Assembly (NCBI GenBank): GCA_020047775.1
Contig: JAIFNK010000229.1
Location: 1 to 14,083 of the forward strand
Reading direction: 5' to 3'
From: Akkermansia sp.
Lineage (GTDB): Bacteria; Verrucomicrobiota; Verrucomicrobiia; Verrucomicrobiales; Akkermansiaceae
Length of the DNA: 14,083 nt
Shown here: positions 1-6,995 of the stretch, piece by piece
Position numbering within the stretch: the stretch's first letter is position 1
Layout of the letters: each line of letters begins with the position of its first letter
Translations under genes and position numbers: made by a program
Notes under the pieces: model-generated
Database searches by the model: none
What the model was told of the DNA's origin: nothing
The model's input: only the letters and a program-made list of their open reading frames with translations

Positions 1-91
1 GTTTCGGAAATTGCTTTTGGCAAAGGGTCTAGTCGGCAAGTCCAAATGCAGCGGATCCTTCGGGCCGGCTGAAGCCAGCGCTCCTCGGGCC

Positions 92-385
92 TCAATAAAC
101 CCCCATCGCCCCCAGACAATCCAATGCGACGGGGATCCGAAGCTTCGCATCCAGAGCGATCAACGCGTTGGGAATCTTGAATGTAGAGGCCGGGGAAAAC
201 GGCGTCTCCGCCCGTTTCGGGTTCCAGACATGCAGGACTCCTTTCGTCTCATCCAGCACCACCATTGTGCCCGTTAGTTTCCGGCTTTCGAAAAACCTCC
301 CCCAGCCAGTCTCTTGCTTGGTCTCAACCGCGCTGACCGCACCCGCGATCAGAAGGGCTGATAGAAATGGAATTGCGCGTTTCAT
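92..385 (-). pseudogene. Class D (OXA-type) beta-lactamase, N-terminal fragment
   Basis: The 97-residue reading frame starts with a clear Sec signal peptide (MKRAIPFLSALLIAGAVSA). It continues with the typical start of a class D serine beta-lactamase: a GTMVVLD strand, then WNPKRAETPFSPASTFKIPN. The active-site Ser67-Thr-Phe-Lys70 box (S-x-x-K) is intact. Family resemblance stops near residue 80 (about position 146), and a stop follows 17 residues later. The usual enzyme is about 250-270 residues, so the S-x-V and K-T/S-G motifs and most of the fold are missing. I could not find the rest in any frame before position 1. The product could not hydrolyse beta-lactams. The call rests on the STFK context and signal peptide, and the truncation looks like a deletion. 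A penicillin-binding or BlaR-like sensor domain is a less likely origin. Confidence 0.75.
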
Positions 386-424
386 AATCCGGAAAAATCC
401 GGCGGATCCGCAAGCGCCATTGCC

Positions 425-601
425 TCAATTCCGGTTGAAGCTCATCAGGAACCGCAGCACATACCAGAACAACAGCGCCACGCTCGCGAAGAGTGATAGG
501 GACGCCGCGACGTGCTGGCCCGGCTGATAGCGGTGAAGCAGGTTGCTCGTGTTGTAAAGAATCGCCGCCGAGGAAGCTGAACTCATGGTGAGCGCAGTCA
601 T
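425..601 (-). pseudogene. Bax inhibitor-1/YccA-like protein, C-terminal fragment
   Basis: A 58-residue frame opens at an ATG at 601. It encodes a Ser/Ala-rich segment ending AAILYNTSNLLHRY, then QHVAASLSLFASVALLFWYVLR and a short polar tail. From memory, this ILYxTS, xxYVAASLxLFASVxxLFWYVL pattern is the last two transmembrane stretches of bacterial Bax inhibitor-1 (UPF0005/YccA) proteins, which are normally about 220-250 residues with seven helices. In-frame stops (TGA, TAG) lie directly upstream of the ATG, and no matching N-terminal sequence is visible up to 700. It is therefore most likely the 3' stump of a lost gene. It ends 39 bases before the beta-lactamase fragment on the same strand. 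It could alternatively be a genuine small two-helix membrane protein, because the frame itself is undamaged. Confidence 0.55.
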
Positions 602-665
602 GCCAGATCTCTATCATTGCCACAATCCCAAAAATCCAGTCCGTCGGAACCCGCCCGACCTTTGC

Positions 666-694
666 TTTGCAGCGGCCTGTTTTCCGGCTAAATT
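666..694 (+). promoter_or_regulatory. Possible sigma70-like promoter of the GNAT gene
   Basis: TTTGCA (666-671) and TAAATT (689-694) are separated by 17 bases, each matching 4 of 6 bases of the sigma70 consensus. The -10 box lies only six bases before the ATG at 701, which would give a nearly leaderless transcript. The match is weak and found by eye. The rest of 602-700 shows nothing else. Confidence 0.2.
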
Positions 695-700
695 CCCCAC

Positions 701-1297
701 ATGGAAATCCCCGACCGGTTGGAGCTTGAGTTGCGCGACGGCACGCCCGTCATCGCCCGGCCGTTGATTCCGGAAGACCGCACGGAGTTGGCGGAGGCTT
801 ACCGGCGCTTGTCGCCGGAGGCCCGTTACAACCGGTTCTGGACACACACCGGCGAAGTCGTCGGCGACAAAATGCTCGACCGGGTGCTCCAGCAGAATCC
901 GGAAACCCATGTGACGTGGACCGTGCTCGATCCCACCCGTGAATTCAGCCCGCTCGGTGGCGCGAGCTGGTGGCGTGACATGGATCATCCGGCCGAAGCG
1001 GAAATTTCCCTCATCGTGCTCGACGCCGACCAAGGGCGCGGGATCGGCACCTTGTTGCTCGCGCTCATGTGGCTCACCGCCTTCCGCGCCGGGGCGGAAT
1101 CCATCGTCGGCTACGTGCTCGCGGAGAACCGGCAGGCCGCTGGTTGGATGCGCGACTGCGGCGGCAAGGGCGAGTGGGACGGCTACAAGCTCATCTATCG
1201 CTGGAACGTCCACGACCTCGACGCCCTGCCCGAAACCCGCGCCGCCGCAGAACTCGCGGCATGGCTGGCCAAGCTGGCACCGAAAATTCTCGGATGA
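701..1297 (+). CDS. GNAT-family N-acetyltransferase
   Basis: This 198-residue protein should transfer an acetyl group from acetyl-CoA to an amine in the cytoplasm. The acetyl-CoA binding loop is explicit: DADQGRGIGTLLL at residues 108-120 (the Q/RxxGxG/A signature). It is preceded by the usual beta-strand AEISLIVLD and followed by AENRQAAGWMRDCG (141-154), the normal position of motif B. The N-terminal part (LRDGTPVIARPLIPEDR, then LSPEARYNRFW) resembles the GNAT domain at the end of Pat/Acs-type protein acetyltransferases, but here it stands alone without the acyl-CoA-synthetase-like domains. The substrate cannot be read from sequence; a protein lysine is one possibility. No signal peptide is present. 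The ATG at 701 is the natural start, since the domain begins at once and no ribosome binding site is visible. It converges with the sulfatase operon. Confidence 0.87.
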   Translation: MEIPDRLELELRDGTPVIARPLIPEDRTELAEAYRRLSPEARYNRFWTHTGEVVGDKMLDRVLQQNPETHVTWTVLDPTREFSPLGGASWWRDMDHPAEAEISLIVLDADQGRGIGTLLLALMWLTAFRAGAESIVGYVLAENRQAAGWMRDCGGKGEWDGYKLIYRWNVHDLDALPETRAAAELAAWLAKLAPKILG

Positions 1298-1304
1298 AAT
1301 CCGC

Positions 1305-1327
1305 GTCGGGAACGGCTATTTTCCGAC
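1305..1327 (+). terminator. Hairpin after the GNAT gene, possible terminator
   Basis: GTCGGGAA (1305-1312) can pair with TTTCCGAC (1320-1327), giving eight pairs including one G-U and a 7-base loop. It starts eight bases after the GNAT stop codon, in the gap between two convergent genes. No U-tract follows, so it may act as a hairpin-only terminator or simply stabilise the 3' end. The remainder of the gap (1328-1389) holds nothing recognisable. Confidence 0.3.
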
Positions 1328-1389
1328 CGGATCAGGATGTCTGAATATACTGCCGCGCATCAGGATTTGTGGAATATGGAGTGGGGATC

Positions 1390-2889
1390 TCATTGCGCTT
1401 TCTTTTTCCCGCGTGGGGAGGATTTTCCGGGTTTGGTGGGATCCATGCGATCGTAGTCCGCCTGGGTGGGGCTGCCGCCGAATTGTTCCCAATAACGGAC
1501 GGCGAAGGGATTGAGTTTAGGGCCGACGACCTTTTCGTTGACCATCAGCGGCAGGCACTCGTCCCACCATTTGTCGAAGGCCGCGCTCAATTCCTTGACC
1601 ACTCCGGGATGGGCGGCGGAGACGTCGTTTTTCTGGCCGTAGTCTTCGGATAGATCAAACAACTGCCAGGCCGGCTCAATTCCGCCGTTTTCGCTAACCA
1701 ATGCCCAGCGGGTGTTGCGGACGGCGGTCATTGTGAACTTCGACTCGTTCGGGTCGGCGTTCTTGGGCCAGCGTCCCTGGTGGGTGACGAGATGGCGGTC
1801 AGGCCACTTCGCTCCGGGGTTTTCCAGCAGTGGCACGAGACTGCGGCCTTCGATTTGTTTTTTGGCGGCCTCAGGCAAGGTGAGTCCGGTGACTTGGGCG
1901 AGGGTCGGGAAAATATCGATGTGCGCGGCGAGGGCTTTGGTTTCGCCGGGTTTCCAAGTTCCCGGCCAGCGCCAGAACGACGAGGCACGGGTGCCGCCCA
2001 GCCAAGGGCTGCCCTTGTGGCCGCGCATCCCGGCGTTGAACACGGGTGAGCCCGCGGCGCTGCCGTTGTCGTTCATGAAGATGACGATGGTGTCTTGTTC
2101 GATGCCCCAATCCTTGAGTTCGGTTAGTAGCTTGCCGATATTTTCGTCGATATTGTGAATCATGCCGAAGAAATGGGCGAGCGGCTTTTGATCGACCTTG
2201 CCTTCATAGAGCGCGGCATCCCCGGGTTTGGCGGTGTAAGGGCTGTGGGGAGCGTTGGTGGAAATGTAGGCGAAGAAGGGTTTGCCGGCCTGTTGTTGGG
2301 AGCGGATCCAGCCGCTGGCCTGGCGGAAGAAAATGTCGGTGCAATAACCTTCGGTCTTCACGAACTTGCCGTTGTGGAAAATGGCGGGGTTGAAATACTT
2401 GTTACCCGGTGCGTCACCGCAGGAGCCGGGATAGGATTGGCCGATACCGCCGGCGCCGTGGATGAACATTTCGGTGAAGCCGCGGGCGGACGGCAGATAC
2501 TCGGATTCGTCGCCCAGGTGCCACTTGCCGAAGATGCCGGTGGCGTAGCCTGCGTCGCGCAGCGTCTGGGCGAGGGTGATCGAGTTGAGAGAGAGGCGTT
2601 CGCGTTCGCAAACGGTGTGGGTGACGCCGTTTTTGAACTCGTGGCGTCCGGTGAAGAGGGCGCTGCGCGTCGGGGCGCAGGTCGGGCTGACGTGGAAGTC
2701 TTCGAAACGAACGCTTTCCGAGCGCAGCCGGTCGAGATTGGGTGTTTTTAGAATGGGATTACCGTGGGCGGAGATGTCGCCATAGCCCTGGTCGTCGGTG
2801 ATGATGAAGAGGATGTTAGGTTGTTTGGCAAAGGCTGGCGGCAGGATGAGGGCAAAGGCGGTGGTGAGAAGGGTGAGGAATTTATTCAT
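1390..2889 (-). CDS. Secreted arylsulfatase-type sulfatase, last gene of operon
   Basis: A full-length (499-residue) S1-family sulfatase that hydrolyses sulfate esters after a cysteine is converted to formylglycine. A Sec signal peptide (residues 1-21, ending PPAFA) precedes the catalytic domain, which starts KQPNILFIITDDQGYGD. Compared with human arylsulfatase A, the active-site set looks complete. It has the Asp32-Asp33 metal ligands, the CAPTR motif (Cys71 to Arg75), and Lys122 and His124 in GKWHLG. It also has a His in APHSPY, the Asp-Asn pair in MNDNGS, and a Lys in GHKGSPW. The C-terminal subdomain carries the usual MTAVRNTRWALV and WQLFDLSEDYGQKNDV segments. The tail is Lys-rich (GKSSPRGKKKAQ). 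Its ATG overlaps the end of the upstream sulfatase by eight bases (ATGAATAA), implying translational coupling. The substrate is unknown; the locus suggests a sulfated polysaccharide. The maturation enzyme is not in the window. Confidence 0.95.
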   Translation of the reverse strand: MNKFLTLLTTAFALILPPAFAKQPNILFIITDDQGYGDISAHGNPILKTPNLDRLRSESVRFEDFHVSPTCAPTRSALFTGRHEFKNGVTHTVCERERLSLNSITLAQTLRDAGYATGIFGKWHLGDESEYLPSARGFTEMFIHGAGGIGQSYPGSCGDAPGNKYFNPAIFHNGKFVKTEGYCTDIFFRQASGWIRSQQQAGKPFFAYISTNAPHSPYTAKPGDAALYEGKVDQKPLAHFFGMIHNIDENIGKLLTELKDWGIEQDTIVIFMNDNGSAAGSPVFNAGMRGHKGSPWLGGTRASSFWRWPGTWKPGETKALAAHIDIFPTLAQVTGLTLPEAAKKQIEGRSLVPLLENPGAKWPDRHLVTHQGRWPKNADPNESKFTMTAVRNTRWALVSENGGIEPAWQLFDLSEDYGQKNDVSAAHPGVVKELSAAFDKWWDECLPLMVNEKVVGPKLNPFAVRYWEQFGGSPTQADYDRMDPTKPGKSSPRGKKKAQ

Positions 2890-3820
2890 GGTTTTTTGGA
2901 GGTGTGAGTCCGTCGTCGGGTTGGTTGGAAAAGCGCCATGGGTCGTTGAGGCGGCGCATTCCGGCGAGCAGCAGCGCCTGCATTTCCGCGATTTTGGCGG
3001 CGTGTTGGGGGGCGGCGGCGAGGTTGGTGGCTTGCGGATTGTGGTGTTCGGCGATGAGTTCGTGGGGATTTTCCTTGAGGTTGAAGAGCTGGGTTTGGCG
3101 GACGCCGGTGGCGGTGGATTCGTATTGGATGAGTTTCCAATCGCCCTGTTTTACCGAGCGCATGCCCGGCTTGCCGCCGCCGCTGTAAACGCCGTAAAGC
3201 GTGTCACGGATGGTTTGCTTTTCGCCGGTGAGCACGGGCTTGAAGCTGGTGCCCTCGTTGGTTTCCGGCGGGGCGACGCCGGCAAGGTCGCAGAAGGTGG
3301 CGAGCAGGTCGCCGAGGTAATCGAGCACGCGGTCGGCGTGCCAGGCGCTGCCGGATTCGCCGGTGCCGCCGCGTTTGGTGGCGTCGTGGACGACGCTGAA
3401 CTGCTTGTTCGCGGTTGGGTAGCTGTTGCCTTGTTTGCAGGTGCGCATGGTGGCGTATCCGGCGCGGTTGAAGACGGCACCGATGGTGTTTTTCTCAAGA
3501 TCGGGCGGGCAGTTCCTCTCACCGGGACCGATCGGAAGGTGCCAGAGGGTGCGGCCGCTCATGATCATGTGCCGCGAGGGCGTGCAGACCGCGCCGGTGA
3601 AGGATCCCATGTGGTGGGCGGAATCGAGGATCATGCCGCTGGACGCGAGGCGGTCGATGTTGGGGGAATCGAGGGTGGATTGCGGGTTGTGGAACTTGAA
3701 GTCGAAGGGGGCTTGGTCGTCGGCGAGGATGAAGAGGATGTTAGGCCGTTTGGCCCCGGCGGCGTGCGATGGGGCGGTGAGCAAGAGGGCGGCGGTGAGC
3801 GCGTGGAGGAGGGTTTTCAT
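2882..3820 (-). CDS. Internally deleted secreted sulfatase, probably inactive
   Basis: A sulfatase of only 312 residues, where relatives are roughly 450-510. The N-terminal part is good: signal peptide (1-20), NILFILADDQ with Asp34-Asp35, and the formylglycine motif CTPSR (Cys79 to Arg83). MRTCKQGNSY sits where most S1 enzymes have the KWHLG motif. The C-terminal subdomain is also good (TFCDLAGVAPPETNEG, then GDWKLIQYE, then QLFNLKENPHEL). Between them, AWHADRVLDYL runs directly into GDLLATFCDLAGV at residues 168-171 (positions 3308-3319). The central segment is missing; it normally carries the substrate-binding His, the second metal-ligand Asp-Asn pair and the C-terminal active-site Lys. The deletion keeps the frame, so the protein may be made but is unlikely to hydrolyse sulfate. 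It starts 29 bases after the upstream sulfatase and overlaps the next gene by eight bases. Alternatives are a recent pseudogene or an assembly collapse. Confidence 0.85.
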   Translation of the reverse strand: MKTLLHALTAALLLTAPSHAAGAKRPNILFILADDQAPFDFKFHNPQSTLDSPNIDRLASSGMILDSAHHMGSFTGAVCTPSRHMIMSGRTLWHLPIGPGERNCPPDLEKNTIGAVFNRAGYATMRTCKQGNSYPTANKQFSVVHDATKRGGTGESGSAWHADRVLDYLGDLLATFCDLAGVAPPETNEGTSFKPVLTGEKQTIRDTLYGVYSGGGKPGMRSVKQGDWKLIQYESTATGVRQTQLFNLKENPHELIAEHHNPQATNLAAAPQHAAKIAEMQALLLAGMRRLNDPWRFSNQPDDGLTPPKNHE

Positions 3821-3849
3821 GGAATCGGGATGGATGGGGATTCGGAGGA

Positions 3850-5235
3850 TTATTTGGAGTTTCCAATCATCGGCCAGCTGACGGATTTTTCTTCGGGTTG
3901 TGTCGCGCCGGGCGTGCTACGGCCATCTTTCACGTAGCGTTTCATGAGTGTGGCCATTTTTTCGACAACTTCGAGGTTCTCTGTGGCGACGTCCTTGGTT
4001 TCGCCGGGGTCGGATTCGAGCTGATAGAGTTCGCGTATCCCGTTCTTGAGGAAAACGAGTTTCCACGGGCCTTGGCGGATGGCGAGGTCGCCCTTGAAGG
4101 ATTGGTGGACGGTCGCCTGGCGCAAGGGGGCCTTGGCGGTGCCGGTCAGGGCGGGCAGGATGCTCACGCTGTCCTCGCCGGCGTTGTCGGGGAGTTTCGT
4201 GGCAAGGATGTCGGCGCAGGTGGCGATGAGGTCGTTGAGGCAGATGGTGTCGTCGCATTTGGAGGCGGGATTGATTTTTCCGGGCCAGCGGGCGATGAAG
4301 GGGATGCGGTGACCGCCTTCGTGGATGCTGGTTTTCGCGGCGCGCAGGGGCGGGTAGGGCCGCCCGGCCGCTCCGTTGTCGGCGGTGGCGATGACGAGGG
4401 TGTTTCCGGCGAGGCCTTTATTTTCGAGGGTGTCGAGGATTTGGCCGGGCATATGGTCTCCCTGATAGACCCAGTCGCCGTATTGCGGGTCGTTTTTCAC
4501 CTCATCCTTCGCTCCGCTCTTGCCGATGAACCCGGGTGCCGGGGCGACGGGCGTGTGCGGCGGGCACATGGGGAAATAGAGGAAGAACGGTTTGTCGGCG
4601 TCGCGCTTTTCGATCCACTCGACCGCCTTGGCGATCATGCGGGGCTGGTTATCGACGGCATTGACGTTTTCGACCACGCGATCCTGCTCGATGATCGTGC
4701 CGATGTTGCGGGCGTGGGTGAAGCCGTAGAAGTAATCGAAGCCAAGGTCGTTCGGGCCGCTGGTGATGCGCGAGCCGACGGGGATTTGTTTTTCGTTCCC
4801 CGGTTTGCCTTCCCACTTCAGGCCGAGGTGCCACTTGCCGATGCAGGCGGTTTCGTAGCCTTGCTGTTTCAGGAATGAGGCGACGGTCATGCGGGATTCA
4901 GGGATGATGGGCTTCCCATAGGTGGTGAGCACGTCGTATTGGCCGATGCGCGAGGGATAGCGGCCGGTCAGCAGGCCGTAGCGAGTGGGCGTGCAGACGG
5001 CGGAGGCGGAGTGCGCGTCGGTGAAACGCATGCCTGCGGCGGAGAGCCGGTCGAGGTTGGGGGTCTTCAGCGCCGTGCCTTCGCGGTAACACTTGGGCTG
5101 GCCGTAACCCATGTCGTCGAACAGGACGAAGACGATGTTGGGCTTTTTGGCGGGCTTGTCCATGGCCGTCACCTCGGGAACCACGGCGGCAGCAAAAAAA
5201 CAGATGGCGGTGAAAGTTCGGATGATTCGTTTCAT
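3850..5235 (-). CDS. Secreted arylsulfatase-type sulfatase
   Basis: A complete 461-residue S1-family sulfatase with a signal peptide (about residues 1-24). Visible active-site features are VFVLFDDMGYG with Asp40-Asp41 and VCTPTRYGLLTGR with the formylglycine precursor Cys81 and Arg85. Further on are Lys134 and His136 in GKWHLGL, a His in CPPHTPVAP, the Asp-Asn pair in TADNGAAG, and a Lys in RAAKTSIHEGGHR. This matches every active-site position of human arylsulfatase A that I can place. The C-terminal subdomain ends with GPWKLVFL and ELYQLESDPGETKDV. It should act outside the cytoplasm on sulfated sugar residues or oligosaccharides; the exact position on the sugar cannot be read. It is the second gene of the operon, 63 bases after the first sulfatase and 29 before the deleted one. 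Of the four it has the most canonical active site, together with the gene at 1390-2889. Confidence 0.95.
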   Translation of the reverse strand: MKRIIRTFTAICFFAAAVVPEVTAMDKPAKKPNIVFVLFDDMGYGQPKCYREGTALKTPNLDRLSAAGMRFTDAHSASAVCTPTRYGLLTGRYPSRIGQYDVLTTYGKPIIPESRMTVASFLKQQGYETACIGKWHLGLKWEGKPGNEKQIPVGSRITSGPNDLGFDYFYGFTHARNIGTIIEQDRVVENVNAVDNQPRMIAKAVEWIEKRDADKPFFLYFPMCPPHTPVAPAPGFIGKSGAKDEVKNDPQYGDWVYQGDHMPGQILDTLENKGLAGNTLVIATADNGAAGRPYPPLRAAKTSIHEGGHRIPFIARWPGKINPASKCDDTICLNDLIATCADILATKLPDNAGEDSVSILPALTGTAKAPLRQATVHQSFKGDLAIRQGPWKLVFLKNGIRELYQLESDPGETKDVATENLEVVEKMATLMKRYVKDGRSTPGATQPEEKSVSWPMIGNSK

Positions 5236-5298
5236 TGGCGATTTCTGTTTCAGGTGTCGAGGCGGGAAACGCCGGGTGGGATGAAATGCGACCGCCAG

Positions 5299-6612
5299 CT
5301 ATTTCCCGGCGACCGGGTGGCAGGTTTCGATTTTCCTGCGCAGACGTTCCACGACGTCCGGATGTGCGGAGGACAGTTCGTTTCTCTCGTGCGGATCGTC
5401 CTTGAGGTTGTAGAGCCTGATGGGTTGCTTGTCCCAGAGGTGGACGTTTTTGTAATGGGTGGTGTCGCTGCCGTCATGCCGGAGAAGGAGTTTCCAGTCA
5501 CCGGAAACGCACCACCGGTATTGCAGCGTGCCGTCGGGATCACCGGGGGTCATGTTGGCGACGGAGTTGGCAACTCCGAAAACCGTGTCCCGGTGTTTCC
5601 GCGCGGTTTCATCGAGGAGATTGATGCCGGGCAGACCCTCCGGTGCGTCGATCCCGGCGGCGGCGGCGATGGTGGGGAAGATGTCGATGGCATGGGCGAG
5701 ATGCGGTGAGCGCGCGGGCTCGAGGCGGCCCGGCCAAGAGAGGATGATGGGTGTGCGGATGCCCATTTCGTATGGAGAGCTCTTCGAGCGCAGGGCGTAG
5801 CCTTTCCATTGTTTTTGGTTCGGGTCGGCGGCGTTGGTGCTGGCGGCGGCCCAGCCGTTGTCGCAGATGTAGATGACGAGAGTGTTCTTGCTCAGGCCCC
5901 TGCCGTCCAGCTCATCAAACAGTTCGCCGCAAGTTTCGTCGAACCACTCGCACATCGCGTAATATTTGGCGACATCGGCGGCGCGACCGGGTCGGGTATG
6001 TTTCTCGAGCAGGTGGGGCGGCGGATCGTGCGGCGTGTGGGGCAGGAAGGGCGCATACCAAAGCAAGAAGGGCTTCTTCTCCTTGGCGGCGTGGTCGAGG
6101 AAATCGGTGATGGGTTTCAGCCCCTTGCGGCCAATGGTGAGACCCGCGTCGCCGTGGCGTTCGCCCTGCGTCATGCCGTGGGTGAAGCCGCCGTCCTTGA
6201 AGGATCCCTCCCACCATTTCCCGGACTGGTGGGCGAGGTAACCGTTGGCGGTTAGGAGTTTCACGAAGCTGGGGAATTTGTGGAAGGTCTCGCGCACGGG
6301 GATGTCGAGGGCGGCGCGGTTGTTGCTCCCGTCCACATCATTTCCCGTGACGCCGTGATGGCGCGGATAGCGGCCGGTGACCATCGAGGCGAGCGAAGGG
6401 CGGCAAAGCGGTGATGCGACGTAGCCGCGCTCGAACAGGACGCCGCGCCCGGCGAGTTTGTCGAGGTGGGGGGTCTTGATATCCTTGTGGCCCATGAAAC
6501 CATAGTCCGTCCATCCCTGGTCATCGGAGAGGATGAGGACGATGTTGGGTTTCGCGGAGGCGCCCATCGTGAGTGCGACGGCCAATAGAAGGAGCAAGGA
6601 TTTGGTTTTCAT
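5299..6612 (-). CDS. Secreted sulfatase-like protein with atypical active site
   Basis: A 437-residue sulfatase-fold protein and the first gene of the operon. I start it at the ATG at 6612, which gives an immediate signal peptide (MKTKSLLLLLAVALTMGASA). A longer form from a TTG at 6636 would put eight unlikely residues in front. The fold is clear: NIVLILSDDQGW, APFLPHTPHDPP, YICDNGW for the Asp-Asn pair, RSKSSPYEMG for the distal Lys, and GDWKLLL near the end. Two key positions differ. The formylglycine motif is CRPSL (Cys70) rather than C-x-P-x-R, and the usual K-W-H-x-G is KWWEG (Lys132). From memory, a group of Planctomycetota/Verrucomicrobiota sulfatases shares both changes, so this may be a natural subfamily and not damage. 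Whether Cys70 is converted to formylglycine is uncertain. No Shine-Dalgarno sequence is seen. Confidence 0.92.
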   Translation of the reverse strand: MKTKSLLLLLAVALTMGASAKPNIVLILSDDQGWTDYGFMGHKDIKTPHLDKLAGRGVLFERGYVASPLCRPSLASMVTGRYPRHHGVTGNDVDGSNNRAALDIPVRETFHKFPSFVKLLTANGYLAHQSGKWWEGSFKDGGFTHGMTQGERHGDAGLTIGRKGLKPITDFLDHAAKEKKPFLLWYAPFLPHTPHDPPPHLLEKHTRPGRAADVAKYYAMCEWFDETCGELFDELDGRGLSKNTLVIYICDNGWAAASTNAADPNQKQWKGYALRSKSSPYEMGIRTPIILSWPGRLEPARSPHLAHAIDIFPTIAAAAGIDAPEGLPGINLLDETARKHRDTVFGVANSVANMTPGDPDGTLQYRWCVSGDWKLLLRHDGSDTTHYKNVHLWDKQPIRLYNLKDDPHERNELSSAHPDVVERLRRKIETCHPVAGK

Positions 6613-6638
6613 TGTTGGATGCGTGAAGGGTGGCAAAC

Positions 6639-6654
6639 GGCCGGCTATCCGGCC
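6639..6654 (-). terminator. GC-rich hairpin between fucosidase stub and sulfatase operon
   Basis: GGCCGG and CCGGCC form a perfect six-base-pair stem with a four-base loop. It lies 27 bases downstream of the fucosidase stub's stop codon and 26 bases before the first sulfatase ATG on the minus strand. It could be the old fucosidase terminator or a leader hairpin of the operon. The run after the stem is GTTTGCC, with no real U-tract. Confidence 0.3.
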
Positions 6655-6681
6655 CCGGTTAGAGATTCTTCGAAGTTAGGT

Positions 6682-6895
6682 TCAGACGCACGGGACGTTG
6701 ATGGGTTTGCCAGGAGCGGTTTCCGGCAGATCCACCGTCAGCCTGCCGTTGTCATTCGTGACGACCATGGGCTTGCGCTGCGGGTCGGCAAGTAGATAGA
6801 TCTTCGAGGGCGAGGTCTTCATGCCGGTCAGCTCGAACTTCCCGGATGGCCATTCCAAGAGGTGGAGGGAGGGCCTTGCGGGTTCCCCCGCTCCA
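6682..6895 (-). pseudogene. GH29 alpha-L-fucosidase, frameshifted C-terminal remnant
   Basis: The last 62 codons (6870 to 6682) encode SLHLLEWPSGKFEL, then KIYLLADPQRKP, then NGRLTVDLPETAP. From memory this is the C-terminal beta-sandwich of GH29 fucosidases (LHLLEWP, AYLLADP, VxLPAKAPD). Just upstream, another frame reads WSGGTRK (6895-6875), matching the WGRCTRK that normally precedes that strand. The original frame therefore broke between about 6875 and 6870. Everything further upstream, including the catalytic barrel and its nucleophile Asp, is missing; intact enzymes are about 430-500 residues. The stub ends 69 bases before the first sulfatase on the same strand, so a fucosidase gene probably once headed this operon. 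An open frame runs upstream to 7131, but its sequence before 6895 has no family resemblance and overlaps the next gene. Confidence 0.65.
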
Positions 6896-6950
6896 GTGTG
6901 GATCCTTGGATCCTCCCGTTTTTCCTTCAGAATCGGGCTGGTTTTGAGCA

Positions 6951-6995
6951 TGATGCAAGGAGTGGCTGGCCTGCGGTAAATCCGGTCTTGCATCA
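6951..6995. promoter_or_regulatory. Inverted repeat TGATGCAAG, possible operator
   Basis: A perfect 9-base inverted repeat lies in the divergent region between the sulfatase operon and the oxidoreductase gene: TGATGCAAG (6951-6959) and CTTGCATCA (6987-6995), 27 bases apart. The right arm overlaps the possible -35 box of the plus-strand gene. The spacing suits two half-sites for a dimeric or looping regulator, or a long-loop hairpin. No regulator gene is in the window. Confidence 0.35.

Noticed and set aside
1..91. Possible mobile-element end or the missing beta-lactamase C-terminus at the left edge.
   Set aside because: No terminal inverted repeat, transposase fragment or class D motif was found in any frame. 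A small GGCT/AGCC hairpin is not enough.
2798..3937. A 379-codon open frame on the plus strand opposite the sulfatases.
   Set aside because: It is antisense to two genes with clear sulfatase motifs, is low-complexity (Gly/Val/Glu rich), and has no recognisable domain. High GC makes such antisense frames common.
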